From positions 2,666,001 through 2,730,000 of the forward strand of contig RQOL01000729.1 of assembly GCA_013076295.1 (NCBI GenBank): a DNA stretch of 64,000 bases, written 5' to 3'. Both the position numbers and the translations under genes were made by a program. The first letter of the stretch is position 1; each line of letters begins with the position of its first letter. This document shows positions 14,846 through 29,800 of the stretch, piece by piece. The stretch is from Sanderia malayensis (taxonomy: Eukaryota > Cnidaria > Scyphozoa > Semaeostomeae > Pelagiidae). The notes below the pieces were generated by a model. The model saw only the letters and a program-made list of their open reading frames with translations. It was not told the origin of the DNA and made no database searches.

Positions 14846-17800
14846 CTACCGCCGTTTCCCATCATCGCGCAGTATTTCTTTCACAATGTTTTCAATATCC
14901 ATCCCGTAATCATTGCCTTGTTTGACCACTTCCAATACAGATGTCTCAATGGCTTCGAGGCTGGAACCGTGCGCCAACTCGAACAACAAACGCTGAAAAT
15001 GGCGAAGGAGAAAAGATCAATACGGGAAAAGCTACGATTCAACTCGCTGCAATTTAATGCAATTGCGAAATAATGATTCGTAAGAATAGAAGAGCCCCTC
15101 AGAGAAGTAGCTATTGCAGAACCATATAGCCTAGGACGAACGCGTGTTCAGTGAAGTTCAATTCATTCCGTAAATGTAACTACCAAGAATGTTCACTATT
15201 TTTAGTGCAATGGGTTAAACGCGAATGCAATTGATAAAATATACCCTGTCCTCGTATCATAAAGAAAGAGCATAGTCAAGATGAAGCCTTATACAGACAC
15301 AAGACACAGTGGTACACAGAATATAAATGTAATCTTATCTGTTCGGACTGACATCTTTCCAGAGAGCCATGCAATGAGGAAGATTCTTCGTTGCCTCCTT
15401 GTACAACCAGCGAGCCTAGAAAAACAAATCGCGGCAAAATACCCTAAGGTGAATTCGTCATCTTTGCAACTGACATGGCTCGCAAAGATCACTGGCTTGG
15501 CTCGCAAAGATCACTGGCTTGGCTCGCAAAGCTAAGCTTTGTCAGCCTAGCTTATGCACGGTGAGTACAGAAGCGTCGTGGGCGGGGGGGGCAGGGGGGG
15601 CAATTGCCCCCCAAGCGTCGGATTTTCGGAAAATTTCGGAAATTGAGATCCGTTCGGCTTTTTGGTGAAAATATGGAATTTTGCACATTTCTGTCCTCAG
15701 TCGTAAAAATTGATTAATTGTTGGTCAATTTTGCGGACTTGTGACCGAAAAATTACATTTGTTTAACTCAAGTTGCAAAGAATCAACTGCAGGGCCTTTT
15801 TAACATACAGGGTGGTGGCCCCCGAGTCAACAACAGTGGCAACAACAACAGTTAAATTTTATCAACTTAATTTGAATTTGCAATCATGATGATTCAACGA
15901 GTCATGATTAATCATGACTCGTTATGTGTGGAAGCTAACCCCACTGTGTTTTTTATTGGGACACCCCCAATGATTTCCCAGTCAGTCCAAAAAGTTTGTC
16001 CTAAAATTTTGAGAAAATAATGGGAATTTAGTCACCAGGTATATTGAAGTCGTTCCTGCCCTAAAAATTGTTTTTAAACAAGTCTGGCTTCAAGAATCTC
16101 AAAAAATAACATTCAAGTTCGACTGGCTGCCTAATTTAAACTGGTATTGGCCACTAATAGTGGATTTTGAATTTTATAAGTAGTGTTGTAGCTCTTGGAA
16201 AAAACGTGGACCGACTGAGAAAAATAATCTTTGGAGAAAATTTGATTACGAAAAAACCACCAAAATTCATTTTGCAGCGATGTCTGAGGCTCCAAATTTG
16301 TAAAATTTCCCCTTCGGCGGCAACCATGGTGCCGCCTCAGGTAGCCAAAATTATTTTGTATTCGGAAATGCAGTACTTGAGGGCTAGCTCTATGCTCTAT
16401 TGGATGGCGATGGCGTAGAAAGGCTTTATTTTTCCCGTAAAAACATTTTCCTAAAGATGCCCTTTCTCATTGGTCGCTGAGAACTTTCGCAATTAATGGG
16501 TGTGGTATCCGCTTAGCGCAATTTGAGCCACGGTACTTGTCAGTCGGTCCAAAGAAATGTTCATGCAAAAGTCGGTGTCAAGTATGTCAACACCCCCAAA
16601 CCTTTTTAATGTGCTCCCTGACACACATGGCCAGTTTAATTCAAGGAGATTTAAAAACATTGCGCATGCGCATCATGACGTCATTGGATTTCATTTTATC
16701 CTTCGTCGGAAAATCATTGAATTGTGCCCCCCCTATGAGTTCCCACCCACGACGCCCCTGGGTGAGTATCATATGAGAAAGTGGAGTTGAAGGTGAATTG
16801 AACAAATACAACCTTTCGTGAGACTTCTAGGCCGGCTTGCTCACCTCTCTAACTGCACCGCATTTCATTTCCACCCAAATTGACCTGCAAAAGATAAACA
16901 TGACTTCAGAAAAGGCAAAAGAAAACTCTTCAATGAAATCCAATGGATCATTTGCAATTTGCCATCAAAAAACATTCCAACGGTGCTTCGGAACACCGAG
17001 GTGACCCTATTTGAAGCGCCAAACCTGACGCATTGTTCTATTTGAAGTCGTGAATCTGAAGCATTTACATCTTTGCACTTCTGAACCTAAATTACTTTCC
17101 TCTTCGATGCCTCGAGCTTGAAGCAACATCATTTTTGAAAAGCGAAATATGAAGTATTAATTATGGCCCTGAACTTTAAGCCCTTCCGTCTTTGATGGCT
17201 TGAGCCTGATGTAATATTCCTCTGAAGCACAAAATCTGCATCGGCTCTGAAGTTCGATGACCGTTGTCGAGAAAAAGATGACGCTTAACATCTTCCCTCT
17301 GTACAGCTTAAATCTTCTAATTAAACAAAATCATCTAAAATCAATCATTGAAACAATCCTGATCATTTAGTGAGAAAATAATAGCAAATGACGTAACTCA
17401 CATTCTCCACATCTCCAGCGAATACGGAAATATCTTCAGTACAAAACCGTACAAATCTCTTGCTTGTTCAGCATTGCCATTCTCCATTTCAAAATGACAA
17501 GTCCTGTGGTACAAGACACAAAAAGGAAAACACTAAAATCCGAGAGATTAACCAACGAAAATACAGTAAAGATTGCAATTTGATTGGACGAGATGAGAAT
17601 GCAGATGAATAAAACGCGGGGATACAACAAAATTGGTTAAAACCTTATTGCAAGTGCAACATTGAGTGGCATCATTTTCAAATTCTCCTCCAAGAATGTG
17701 CCAAGCCCAGACTTTGGCAAAATATCGAGGCAATTCACAATAACCTAAAAAAAATTTATCTAATGTAAAGATCCATATTTTCAGGGGGATGATGTGTCAA

Positions 17801-20800
17801 TCTTCTAAATATAATGACAGCTACATGGTCAATTGAAGACACAGGGTCACTTTAGTTTTCTGAATATTGGGGGGATATTCCCATAGATAAACGAATTGAA
17901 AAACGAATTGAAAATTGAAAAACTGCAATACACCATTGACAACAATTCAAAGTGCAATAAGTGTATGTTTATCAATACGTACCGAATTGTGAAAGGAGAA
18001 GTCATTGTAATACTGATTTGAATCGTACGGCAAGGGTGTGCTTGACGGAATGCATGCAAGACATCGTCGTGTATTATTCAGAAGATTTTTCATGCTCGCG
18101 TACTTCAAACTCAAGTCAGAGCTAGATAGATTCTTTGATGAAAACTTCAAGTATTGTCGCCATAACAATTTTCGATTTTGAAGTGTAGTGTACGAATTAA
18201 CTGCGATCTCAAAGGCCTGCTCGACTTTTTTACTGTCCATCTCAACTAAATCCAAAAGCAAACTGTAAAAGAAACAAAGAATTCGTGAAATCAACGAAGG
18301 TGTCATCAATCGATCAACTACTGTTTCGTATTGAACTGTACTGTAATGTGCATGTAATGCATTTTGGTAACGATTGCACATTGCAGTGGCTACAGTACAA
18401 TACAGACAGTATACTGCACTGCAATGCGATGTAGCTGCATAGTGAGCATAATATTTGATAGCATATCACAGTCTACCAACAGTACAGTACAACACATCAC
18501 GACACATAATAGTATAGTTTAAGATGACATGTGGCTTGTTAACTCTTTTGACAGTAGTCTATAGCATGCGATCAATGCATAGCATATAACAGCAAATATA
18601 GAATGCATAAAAGCATAGCATGGACATGCATTGCATTGCATATATATGTATAGATACATAGAAACATAACAGCATAGATACACAAGAGCATATAAACAAA
18701 GCTGCTTAGTGGTATAGTAGAGGTTTGGAGGTAAAGACGTACCAATAATTCAACCATAGAAAAGCATATTCCCGACTTTTGTTGTTAACCTTCGTTTCTT
18801 CTGCAATCAAAGGGAGTATTGCTGTTGAGGCTGTAGAAATGTTCAATAATCTTCGGTACAAATGCAGGGTATCTTCCCGACTTTGACTTATTTGCTGGGC
18901 AGCAGTCGATCGATCGATCACTGTTTGAATTTCCTCGAAACTGAATTGGCGAGAATATTCACAGCGTGTTTTTGCCTGCCCTGAACAGAAATGAGATCGA
19001 AACATTCAAAAAAACATTCAGGAGGATAGAAAGATGTGCGAGCAGATATTAGTGTCTAGAGGCAGATACGGAGATGCATAAGATGAAATTAGGTTACACA
19101 AAACAAGTATTAGAATGCATAGGAAAGTAAATAGTACAAAATATTGTGATGCACACACAAACAGCAGATATGAAGGGGTAAAAGCGAGTGAAAGGATGTG
19201 GATGATGCGAGGAAGCAAGTACAAGGAGATTTGTGAGTGCACAAGAAATTGCTATTACAACGCATTGCATAAACGGCATACACTTTACAAAAATGTCAAA
19301 GCTTGATTAGAAAACTTAGTACCTGTGAGACCAGCCAGTTGGCATAGAAATTGACAAACTCTTCACCGTGCATGTAACAGGTTTCATCCGACTCAACAAA
19401 TAGTACAACAACAGTTGGCTTTGATACTTTGGTCATTGCTTTCAAAAAGAGCAGCATGAGGCTTCCCGATGCCTTCCATCTTTGTGAAAAGGTTCTTATC
19501 GCGTCTAGGCAATTGTTAGCACTTCCTTGTTCGACTTCAAAGTCAAGCCAAGTCTCAAAATATGCCACTAAACTGGTGATGTTTTGTCTTGTAAAACCTG
19601 CATGACTTTCGATTGAGCTCAGACCATCTATGAAAACAAAGTTAAGATGAAATCGAGTGCATTTATCAAGATCGCTTCGAGTTGCTCTTGCAACAGCAGC
19701 AGTAAAAAATTCGACAATCAAAATTTATGAATAACAAGCACTAAGAGAAAAACTTTACAATAAATTCGCAATAAGTAGTAGACAAGCAGAAATGCAAAAC
19801 CCAGGATTAACCTATGGTTTTGTCTCAATCGGGTTTGAGTTTTTCTAGAGGTCTTACAAAACGGTTTACAGTGTGATCTCAATGCGGTCTTGCGTTGTCA
19901 CAGATTGAATCCTGGTTATGTAACCAAATTCAAAGTCTTCAAAAAGTCAAAAAAGTTTACCTTTGAAAATCTGTCGTACAGATTCGACCTCCAAACTCTG
20001 GTTTGTCCAATTCAACCCAACAATGTTTTTAGACACGACTTTTGACGGCCTAGCATCACAAGGATCGAAGAGAGCACAGGGCAACCGCCCACACGCTGCG
20101 ACCGACACACGAACAAGCCACAGGGTGACCATATCAGTCATCGACAATTCATTATACACACCAAACAGACGCTGCTCGGCAGTACTGGTTTCACTTGGTG
20201 CAGTCAAAGCCTTTAGAAGGATATCACCAGCCGAACTAATGTTACCATTCGCCATCTCCAACTGAACCATATAAAGCAATGTCTCAAATATTCTATGTGA
20301 CTTTATCTCTGTTGTTTCCATATTTGAATCTTTAGATGGTGTGTCTGAGTTTTGTACGAGAAAATTAATAATGTCCAGGCATATTTCAATCTTGTCCTTC
20401 TGTTTCCTTTCCAGCTGCAAGAATTTGCACCACGTATTATAAGATGGACAGTACTCGATGGCTTGCATGCAAAGTTCTCTGATGTCTTCCATGTCACGGT
20501 TCTGGCAGTAGAGGTCGAGATACGTCAGCCACAGAATCTATGAAAAAGACGAAAACAACCATGTTAACAATGACGTAGATTCTAAAAATAATAATGTGTT
20601 CAGCGGCATTTACCCTTCAAGTAACAGAGTAACTATAAAGCATTATGTAGTATGGTAGCACAACATAACGTAATATAGCATAGCACAGCATGAAAGGTCT
20701 TTGCATAACATAGAACGGCACAGGAAAGTACAGCATTGCATTAAATAACATAGCATAACGTAAAGCATAACATGACAGACACACAAAAAAGAACAATGCT

Positions 20801-23800
20801 CAACAGTAATAGCATCCATACTAAAACAGCCACAATGTTGTTGACTTAGACTGACAAACAAACCAATTACAAAACAACAGAAGCAAAAGATATTCAAAGC
20901 ATACCTCTGAAGTAGGATTTGCTTCCAGCGCTCGTGACAGCACATTCAGTGCTTTATTCTCAATTTCCTCTTCCTCCGTGTGACTTGTGTCGTTACCTTT
21001 TGACAAGAGAATCCTTTTAGCCAAAGAAATCCAAGATGAAACATCCTGCGGATTGTCTTCTAGTGTTTTCTCTAACGATCTTCGAATGTCGTAGTCTTCT
21101 TCAAAGTATCGCACCTCTTGGCTGGAAAAACAAAAAGCAATGCAATTATCAACTTGCATGGAATCACCCCTGCCAGAATAGAAACAACTGGCCAATAATA
21201 TATTATGACAATGGTGCCGGGGGTAAGCATCTGAAAAGAAACCATTCAGCACTTGTGACCTGGTGAAATGATAAACACGCTTGCAAATTATAAAATAGAA
21301 TTCAGCACAAGAGGTCTATATTACAGTGGCGGTACATAATTTGACGACCACAAGAAACTTGCATCACAGGTTTGTCCAATAACGGAAAATTGCACAATAA
21401 AACAGTTCATCGAAAGACCAGATGCTTGGGGTTCGCTACATCAAGATTTAAACTATAGCTAAAGAAAACATATAACAAGTAATTCATGGTTGGAAAAGAG
21501 CTTTTGCAACTTAACTCTATCCAAATATCTCAATATAATGATAAGATGCGCAATGGAGCTTACATTTCGAAGCTTTGCACACGTTGGTGTTTCTTCATCG
21601 ATCTATCCAAGCTCCAAACCTTTTTTCTATATTCTGTAATGACACCTACTGATTGCTCTTCTTCCTCCCCACCAAACAATAACCTTCTCCTCATTTCTAC
21701 GTCAGGGCATAAAACAAAGCCTCGTTCTGTTGACTTCTCTCTTCTAAAATCCTTGATTTTACCGATTAACACCAGGGCCAACTGCTCTTTGCTCATGGCG
21801 TTCTTGCATTGCTTTCGCAGTTTCACGATAAAATTGTGAATCTTAGTATTGGCAGCCTCCGCAGCATCATCCTGCGCAATCCCAGCCAACATCGGCTCGT
21901 AGAGGAGGAGATCTTTGAGAAGTTCATCGTCGGATAGGTTCAAAGCAGAGGTGATGTGCTGTGCCTTGCAAGTCTCGTCCAAACATTTGCCGGTGAGATC
22001 GTACCGACACAATCTGCTTCGCGGGTTGATTTTATTAGAATACGTGCATGATTGTAACGATTTCTTCTCTCGAGTCCGAAAATAAGGACACAGCCTGTAA
22101 TATAAATGCATTCAAATTGCATCAATTTTATTATCACCTAAAACAACCAATCGATTCAACGACTGTAACTTGTTTCCAAATACACCCAAATACAGTCTTT
22201 ATACCATAAAACAGCAAATAAGTTATTGGATATTAGTAGTCCCTGAACATTGACATTTTGTACTACGTAAATATTGTTGCAAATATCATAAGCAAATGAC
22301 TGCATATACAGAACAGCTTGCTAGACATATCTTACCTGTACGATCTGAAGTGTAACAATGGACTTGTGTATTTTCTGCATTCATCTAATGTCTTCTTCAC
22401 TAGCCTTTGCTGATGATCATTCCATAGCTTCCCATTCCTGCCTTCTCCGATCCCAGGTTCCAATTTCATTCCATCAAATACAGCACTTTCGATAACAGCA
22501 AACTCATGGTCAGTTAGACGTACTCTTGACACTGTTGGGCCACCTCTTGTATTATCGGATAGCAATGCATCAACATAACATGGTACCTTTGCTTCTTCCT
22601 GCAACTGAAAGAGCGATGACAATGTAACTTTGGTGGGTCTTGGCACGACAAGAAACAACCTCAATTCGAACAGCCGAATAACCTATAACTTTAATGTTAT
22701 CAGTGTAAAAAAATCATAAATGAATCAAAGTTATCAATGAGTAAAGGTGATCGGTGAACAAAGCTTATAAATGAATGAAAGTTATCAGTGAGTAAAGGTT
22801 ATCTGTGAATAAAGGTTGTTAGTGAATAAAGGTTAGTCTTTTATCTTTCCCAATTACCTGTTGTTCCTTTATCTTTTCCAATCTGGCGCTGTCCTTGAAT
22901 AAATCCTCAAGTACTGTTCGGATAACAGTTATAGCATTACCAGCAATCTTACTGTTTTCGCATACACCCGTGCCTTCATTTGCAAGGTGTTCTCCATCAG
23001 TTTGCAAGCCTTCCTGTAAGGGCCTAGTCGAATCATTTCTCTCAATAAGCGATGACGCGAATTCTTTACCGTTGAAGACAACAATACTCTTGTCTCCCGT
23101 TGCCAAACATCCAACCTGGTCACCTTTATACGCATTGGCAACATTTGTCTCTACACCATCCCGGCTTTCAACACTCGCGTAGCCATCACCGTCACTGTTC
23201 CCCTTTGCGCTAACATCTTGACCACCAACCTGTGGTCCAGAAGACCTGTACACCTTTCGCACGACCTTCTTCTCGTGACTCTTTTGATTAAGCTTCGATG
23301 CACTTAGCGCCTTCATCCGCTCCAGCTTGTCCCTAAGTTCCTTTTCCAGCTTTTGCAACTTTTCTTTCGTGTTCACCAGTTCAGACCTGCTGCTAATGTC
23401 ACCTTTGCTTGGCATCGTCTTGTTAATTACATTGGCAGCTTTTGATTTCTTGACATGTTCCTGTGCAAAAATTAGGCAACAATCAATCTAAGTCGATTCC
23501 TCGACATTTAAAAAAGAAATGTAAAGTAAGGCAATATCCAAAGAGCACCCAGAAGGAATGAATATAGTCTGCTGAGAAAGTATTACGTCAAAACAAAACT
23601 TAATGCAAGAGAGAGTAAATATCACTAATTATAATTTTCATCAACAGTTGAATCGTCTTACCACTTTATCTTTTTCAGATGGCTTAAGCTTCCTCTTGGA
23701 TGGCAAGCGCGACCTCGTAACGGAAACACGAGCAGCCGAAGCGAGGTCTTCAGACTTTCTCATCAAAGCGAGGTTCGCCGCCTTGATGCTCCGCTTTAAC

Positions 23801-26800
23801 TGTTCTGTTAAAGATGCACAGTATTCACTGTTATCTGTCAACATTGGCATACTACTGCTGCCTTGAGATGGCGAAGATGGGGCAGAGCCTCGATCTGAGC
23901 TGTCCCTAAACGAGGCATCGCGCTTCTTTGCTGCACTCTGGATGCTTCTTGCTCGCAAAAGCTCTTCTTCCAAAGCGCCGATCTTTTCTGTTCTCAAACT
24001 ATTTCTGCTGCTCAGTGCTTTGACCTGCAATGCAATAGAAAATGTTCGTTCAAAAAGACATGAAACAATAACACCAGTCGGTCATTTGTTCACGTTAATA
24101 CTCGCCACAATTGACACTACTGACCACCTTTATGAAAGCGCAGTTAATTTCTTACCTGGGATTCAAAAACGCCACACTGTGACGTTAGAGTTTTCTGTGC
24201 GTTCTCTATCTTGGCCAGGACTTCCTTTAATTTGGTGATTTTAGTACCTTGTTGTTCTATCTTCAGCTTTCTAACGGATATCTTCTTCAACAGTGACTTC
24301 ATCTCAGCCGCATCCTTCTTCGCCTCGGTTCTGTGCAAACAATGACATCACAACGATGAAAGACATGCAGGCTGCAAATACCGTGTTCTCTAACCTAATG
24401 TTTTACAGGAACCACCATAGATAATGATGAAAGACTAATGATTGCCAATAGCTGTCTTCCTCCCTCCTTTGATTATTGTAGTATCAATATGCGTGTAAAA
24501 ATATTCCTGTTAATACCGTAATGCTTCGATTAAACGCCCCCCCCCCCTCGAATAGGCTCCCTTAAAATATCAAGAAATCTAATAAACGCCCGGGGCGTTT
24601 AATTGAAACATTACGGTAACTGCTTTTCATGATATAATCTTCTCTGTCTAATGAGTTCATATCAGAAGACGTTTCTCAGATCCATCCCTTCGATAAATAC
24701 CCCAAAGTCAAAATACCTTTGACTGTCGAGTTTAGTATGCGCATTCTGAATGCCTTTCTGCAGATGTTCCAATAGCAATGCGTTCTGTGCTGAACTTTCC
24801 GATGCTTTTCGCGCGACTTCTGTCAATAGAAAAGTAGATATAAATGAAATTCAAACGAAATTTTAAGAAAAGTGGATATAAACGCAATTCAAGCTAAACG
24901 AAAGTACGTTTTACTCAAAGATTAGGTTCAATTATGCTAAAGATAATATAATTAATAACAAAGCTTTATTATAAAATGGAATTGCAAAAAAGTGAAAGCT
25001 TTTTGCAAGGGATATCACTTTTAGATCAGGACAACTTGCAACTAAAGTCAATACAGTTGATAAAGAAAATCTTTCATTCTGATTTCTATTAGTTTATATG
25101 TAGATCGAAAATAAGTAATTATGCGAAGCGCTCTATAAAAAAAATGGTCTTCAACAATATCTCGTTGTTTTGAATAAGACTCGATTAAGCGATTCAAATA
25201 CGAATTTTGCCGGAATTCCTGAAATAATGAAAAAATTGCTTGTATAAGAGGTCAGGATCAGAAGTGGGAGTATATTGTACAAATTTTTAAATTCGAATCA
25301 AAATGGTGCGCGATATTCGAGTTGATCGGCTCAATATAGTTTCGATTTGAACAATAACCTGATAATGGGTGCGTTCATGTGGTGTAGACTGTAGTGAGTC
25401 CAGATGAAACTGACAGAGCACTTGTGTGGATAGCATGAGTCAGAGTCTCTATTGATCTATACAAAGCTCATGAAACCCACTTTGGGTGCACGAATCATCT
25501 TTGGACCAATCATTGATCAACCCTCCCCTCTACCTCCAATAAATATTAAACCCCTCTGTGTATCGCAATGTATTTCCCCTCTCTTTGGTGAAACCCCAAA
25601 CCAGACAAACCTCGTAGTTGTCGGTGAAAAATAACTTATCATCTTGGAAAGTAATATCCCCAGAACGCAACGGCATCATTATTGCAATTCTACTAATGAC
25701 TATGACAACTGGATGCTGTGAAATATATGGGAAATCCCCGAAAAGATGATTAATCTCATTTAAAACGCCCAGCGTGTCATTAGTAATCGCAATAAGAATT
25801 CAAAAAGCGGATAAAAGTCTGAGTGCGTTTTGTATTTTCACTTATGATTCATGAACGAGCAACAACACCTTGTCTGATAATTTCAATTAATGAGCTTGAG
25901 TGCCTCGTTCCGCTTGATTTCAATGAATTTTTATTGGCATCGCATCGGAAATCCAGTAAATACTTGTCGTTAGTTTCGAAATATGAAAGGCTGCTCTCAT
26001 TTCATGGAATATCAGCCTATTTGAACAGATTACGTGGCTTACAATGCAAATAAGGGCGAGGTTAGCCATAGCAAAGAGATCAATTTCAATCAAGATGATG
26101 GAATTTGTGTAGCAAAACGATGGAGACAGATTACCCATGGTGATGCATTGTCAAGTCTCCTGGGCTACTGGTGCGTAGCCAAGGTAATAGGAATAGATAA
26201 AATAGGTACTCAGAAATCTTCGCGTTGAGGCTTCAACAACATTCAAAGGATCATGAATTGGAATCTAGTTTAAATTTTATCAGATGAAAGGTTCGAACCC
26301 TTGATAAAAACAAGCCTACAAACTGTGTACTTGAACCAACTACTTAACAACTTGAACGCATATAAATCGAGATTTAAGTTCGTTTTATTTACCATTATCA
26401 TTTGTCTTTGGAGGAATGAATGATTTTTCTGTTGTTGAATCAGTGGTGGTTACCTGAATAGATGAAGAAATTAACAGGAAATTATCACTCTATACTCGCT
26501 AGTCTATTAATTGGTTCAAGAGTAGGAGTGGCTTAATACTTCAACCCGCCTCCATACCACTGCAAGACAATACTTCAGGGAAGTCACTATATTTCCTTTT
26601 AGTTTTTGTATCATAAGTTACGTTCTCCGTCGTCGGGTATCAACTGTAAAAACCTCAAATAACAGAGTGTACACAAGCTGCATACACAATACAAAGTTGT
26701 TTAACCCCTCCAATTCATATTCGACTTGCGCTAAAAATTATACCTTGGTTCCGTGTCTTGCTTCCCGCAACAGATCATTGATAGCAGAGCTGAGAGAGCT

Positions 26801-29800
26801 GGGACGAGCAGCCTCGACATCGTTTTGTGAAGACTCATCTTCTTCCTCAGTGTCTGAATCATTGCCAATTTGAATGATGACCTTCTCACTCTGGTAGATA
26901 AAGAATAGTATGCTATGTATAGAAACACAAAAAGCTTAAAAACAAAAGGCTGAAACAAGTGAGATTCAATGTCACAAAATCATGATACCTGTTGTGAAAA
27001 TGCAGGCTCTGCCACGGGCAATTTGATATGTCGTGTTATGAGGGAATCTGACTTAGCCCTGTGTAAGGCTGGCTGACTTATCGTGTTTGCAAGTGGCACA
27101 GGGATCGATGCCTTACTCACTTGATTCTAGAATAACAAGCAATTAACTTCATAAAAATGAAATGTTCAGCTTAAAGTGAAACAGAAATGTTCAGCTTAAA
27201 ATGTTCAAACATTTATAATAGTCATAAAAATGTTAAGTTAAACATAAAGATTACCGCAATTATTGCTTTTGCTTTCTCTGCTCTTTTTGTTGCCAAAGAC
27301 TCTAAAAGTAAACCTCGTAAGGCAATATCATCTTCATGCTCTTCTTCCTGCAATAATTTACCCTTCACCTCACCAACCATGCCTTGTTCTAGATTTTCTT
27401 TCTTCTGTCCCTTTAACTCATCTTTCTTCCGTCCCTGTATATCACTCTTTCCTCTTTTCAATGCATCTTCTTTCCTCCTCTTCATTTCATGTTCTTCTCT
27501 TCTTTCACTCGAATCATTCCTCTTCATTTCGTTTTCTTTTCGTCTTTCCTGTTCATCTTCTTTTCTTCTTTCCTGTTCATCTACTTTTCTTCTTTCCTGC
27601 TCACCTTCTTTTTTTCTTCTCAATTCATCTTTTCTTCTACTATGTACATCTTCTTTCCTCATTCTCATTTGATCTTCTTTTCCCTTTCCCTGTGCATCTT
27701 CTGTCCTCCTTTTTGCTAAATTTTCTTTTGTTCCTTTATTACTATCTTTCCGCCTCATCTGTAAAGCTTCTACTTCCCCTTTTCTTTTTTCATTGTCTGT
27801 ATTTCTTGCGCTTTCGCCTTTTTCCTTACCTCCCATTCCAACTTCTTTCCTCGTTCTCATTTCATCTTCTTTTCCCTTTCCCTGTGCATCTTCTGTCCTC
27901 CTTTTTGCTAAATTTTCTTTTGTTCCTTTATTACTGTCTTTCCTCCTCATCTGTAAATCTTCTACTCCCCTTTTTCTTTTTTCACTGTCTGTATTTGTTG
28001 TGCTTTCGTCCTTATCCTTACCTCCCCTTCCATCATCTGTTTCATCTTCACTATCAGCAGCATTAAAAGCATCGCCTGATAATGTCGCAGCAACGTTTAA
28101 ATTCAATGGCCTTTTCCTCCAGTTAACAACAAACGTTATTGCTTTCCTATTCGGCTCTGCATTCGGCTGCCCAGTGTTTTTCTCACTACTGCCAGCAACT
28201 TCACTTGCTGCACTCGCTTCTGTTGTCAACATTTCAGAAGACTTCTCGGCTTCATCGTCAAAGTACGATGCTGCACTCCTCTTTGCAGGATTGACACCTG
28301 TAATTGACGCTATCTCGGCAGTATGAGATAACTCAGACACTAATGCAGTCTCTTCTGATTCATCTCTTTTATCAGCTGACATTGCAATTTCCTCTACAGC
28401 ATTGGCCGTAACAGCTGATTCTGCACCTCCAACATCTGCACCAGTTGACTTGGCATCTTCTTCTGTTGAACAAACAACTTCTACATCCATATCTTGTGCA
28501 CCATCAACATCCAATGCTACAACATCTCCACTGCTACTTTGCATTGATATTGATGTAGCTCCATCTTTACATGAACAATCATCAGTGCTCACGATACACT
28601 GTTTATTTCCACTGTCATGCTTTTCAGCAACACGATCAATCAATACTTCATTCATCTTAGACAAATTAACAGCAACTTCAATCGCTGCCAACCCTGCTGC
28701 CTCTCGGCCAACACCATTGTTAACAATGTCATCCTGTTTGGACCAAATTGGACTGCCAGGATCTGGATTCTGTTTCTCTTGTACTCCTGTCATTTGTTGG
28801 GAATTCAAGGGAAATTCAAAATTCGACTGTTGGTGTGTAGCTTGAGTTGCTTTCAAATCTGAAGTAGCTTTCTGAATGATAGCAATGCTTGGATTGGCTT
28901 TCTTAAATTTGGACTTCCTACGTCGCCTTCTTGTTCTCTTTCTCGGTGCCAATAAAGCTTGATCATTTTGCTTTTCTTCATTGGTTTCTGTTGTTGCATT
29001 TTTACTACCACCTGTTGGTTCGCTTCCCTGCATTACTATTGTCCTTATGTCAGTTACTGCTACTCGTTCCTGGTCAACCCCATCTAAACCAAGATCAACA
29101 TTCTTCTGACTAACAGCCTCCACAATTCTTGTATTACCACAATCATCATGAATTTCGATATTGCTGTTGATAGTAATACCATCATTTTCATAGCTGCCAT
29201 CATCCTGCTTGACTGCATTGACATTTATCAAACCACTGCTGTCTTCCAAATGACTGTTACAATCATCTTTGTGTTTGCTGTCTGAGCTATTTAAAAACAG
29301 TGATACTGGCTTCTGTGGCTCTTCAGAAATAGTCCTAACATCATGATGGGTTATTGTCCAAGACTTGTTATTACCTGTAGACTGGGAATTTACAGTTATT
29401 GGAGGTTTAGGTTGATCACTACATAAAGACCTTGAATGATCACTGGCCTTGGTTCCAATCTGAACATTAGTTACAGTCCTGGCTTGTTCCTCCAGAGCAA
29501 TAGCTTTAAGCAACTCCTGTTCAGCTGCAATAAGACTTTGCAGTGACACTTCACTATCAATCTTCTCCAGCATTGCAGTTTTATGTTCCTCCTCCTCCTG
29601 AGTGGCAAGTTTCAGCTGCTCCTCATCAGTGACACTGGACTGCTTGTCAGACTTGTATTGATCTTCATTACCAACAGATTCAAACTGCTCAGCTTGTGTT
29701 AAACCACTTGATGTCTTTGTAGCTTTGCTGTCAGGTACATATACCCACTCAATACCTGGTATTGGGAGTTCTTCACTCTCAGCCTCAATGACATTTGGAT

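Noticed and set aside
19115..19306. Short open frames in a ZFC3H1 intron
   Set aside because: Too short, no motif, and bounded by well-supported ZFC3H1 exons on both sides.
19628..19721. Extension of the ZFC3H1 exon at 19323-19627 to about 19721
   Set aside because: The frame there contains a stop just upstream, while the tcatag acceptor at 19628 joins the previous exon exactly in phase.
26280..26305. GGTTCGAACCC resembling a tRNA B box
   Set aside because: It is a palindrome without an A box, acceptor stem or cloverleaf in the preceding bases.
27263..28066. 267-codon plus-strand open frame rich in Phe/Leu/Ser
   Set aside because: It is the antisense of the Lys/Glu/Arg-rich repeat zone of ZFC3H1 exon 1; complementary codons of a charged repeat naturally give a long hydrophobic frame.
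28402..28845. 147-codon plus-strand frame
   Set aside because: Antisense shadow of the large ZFC3H1 exon; no independent motif or splice sites.
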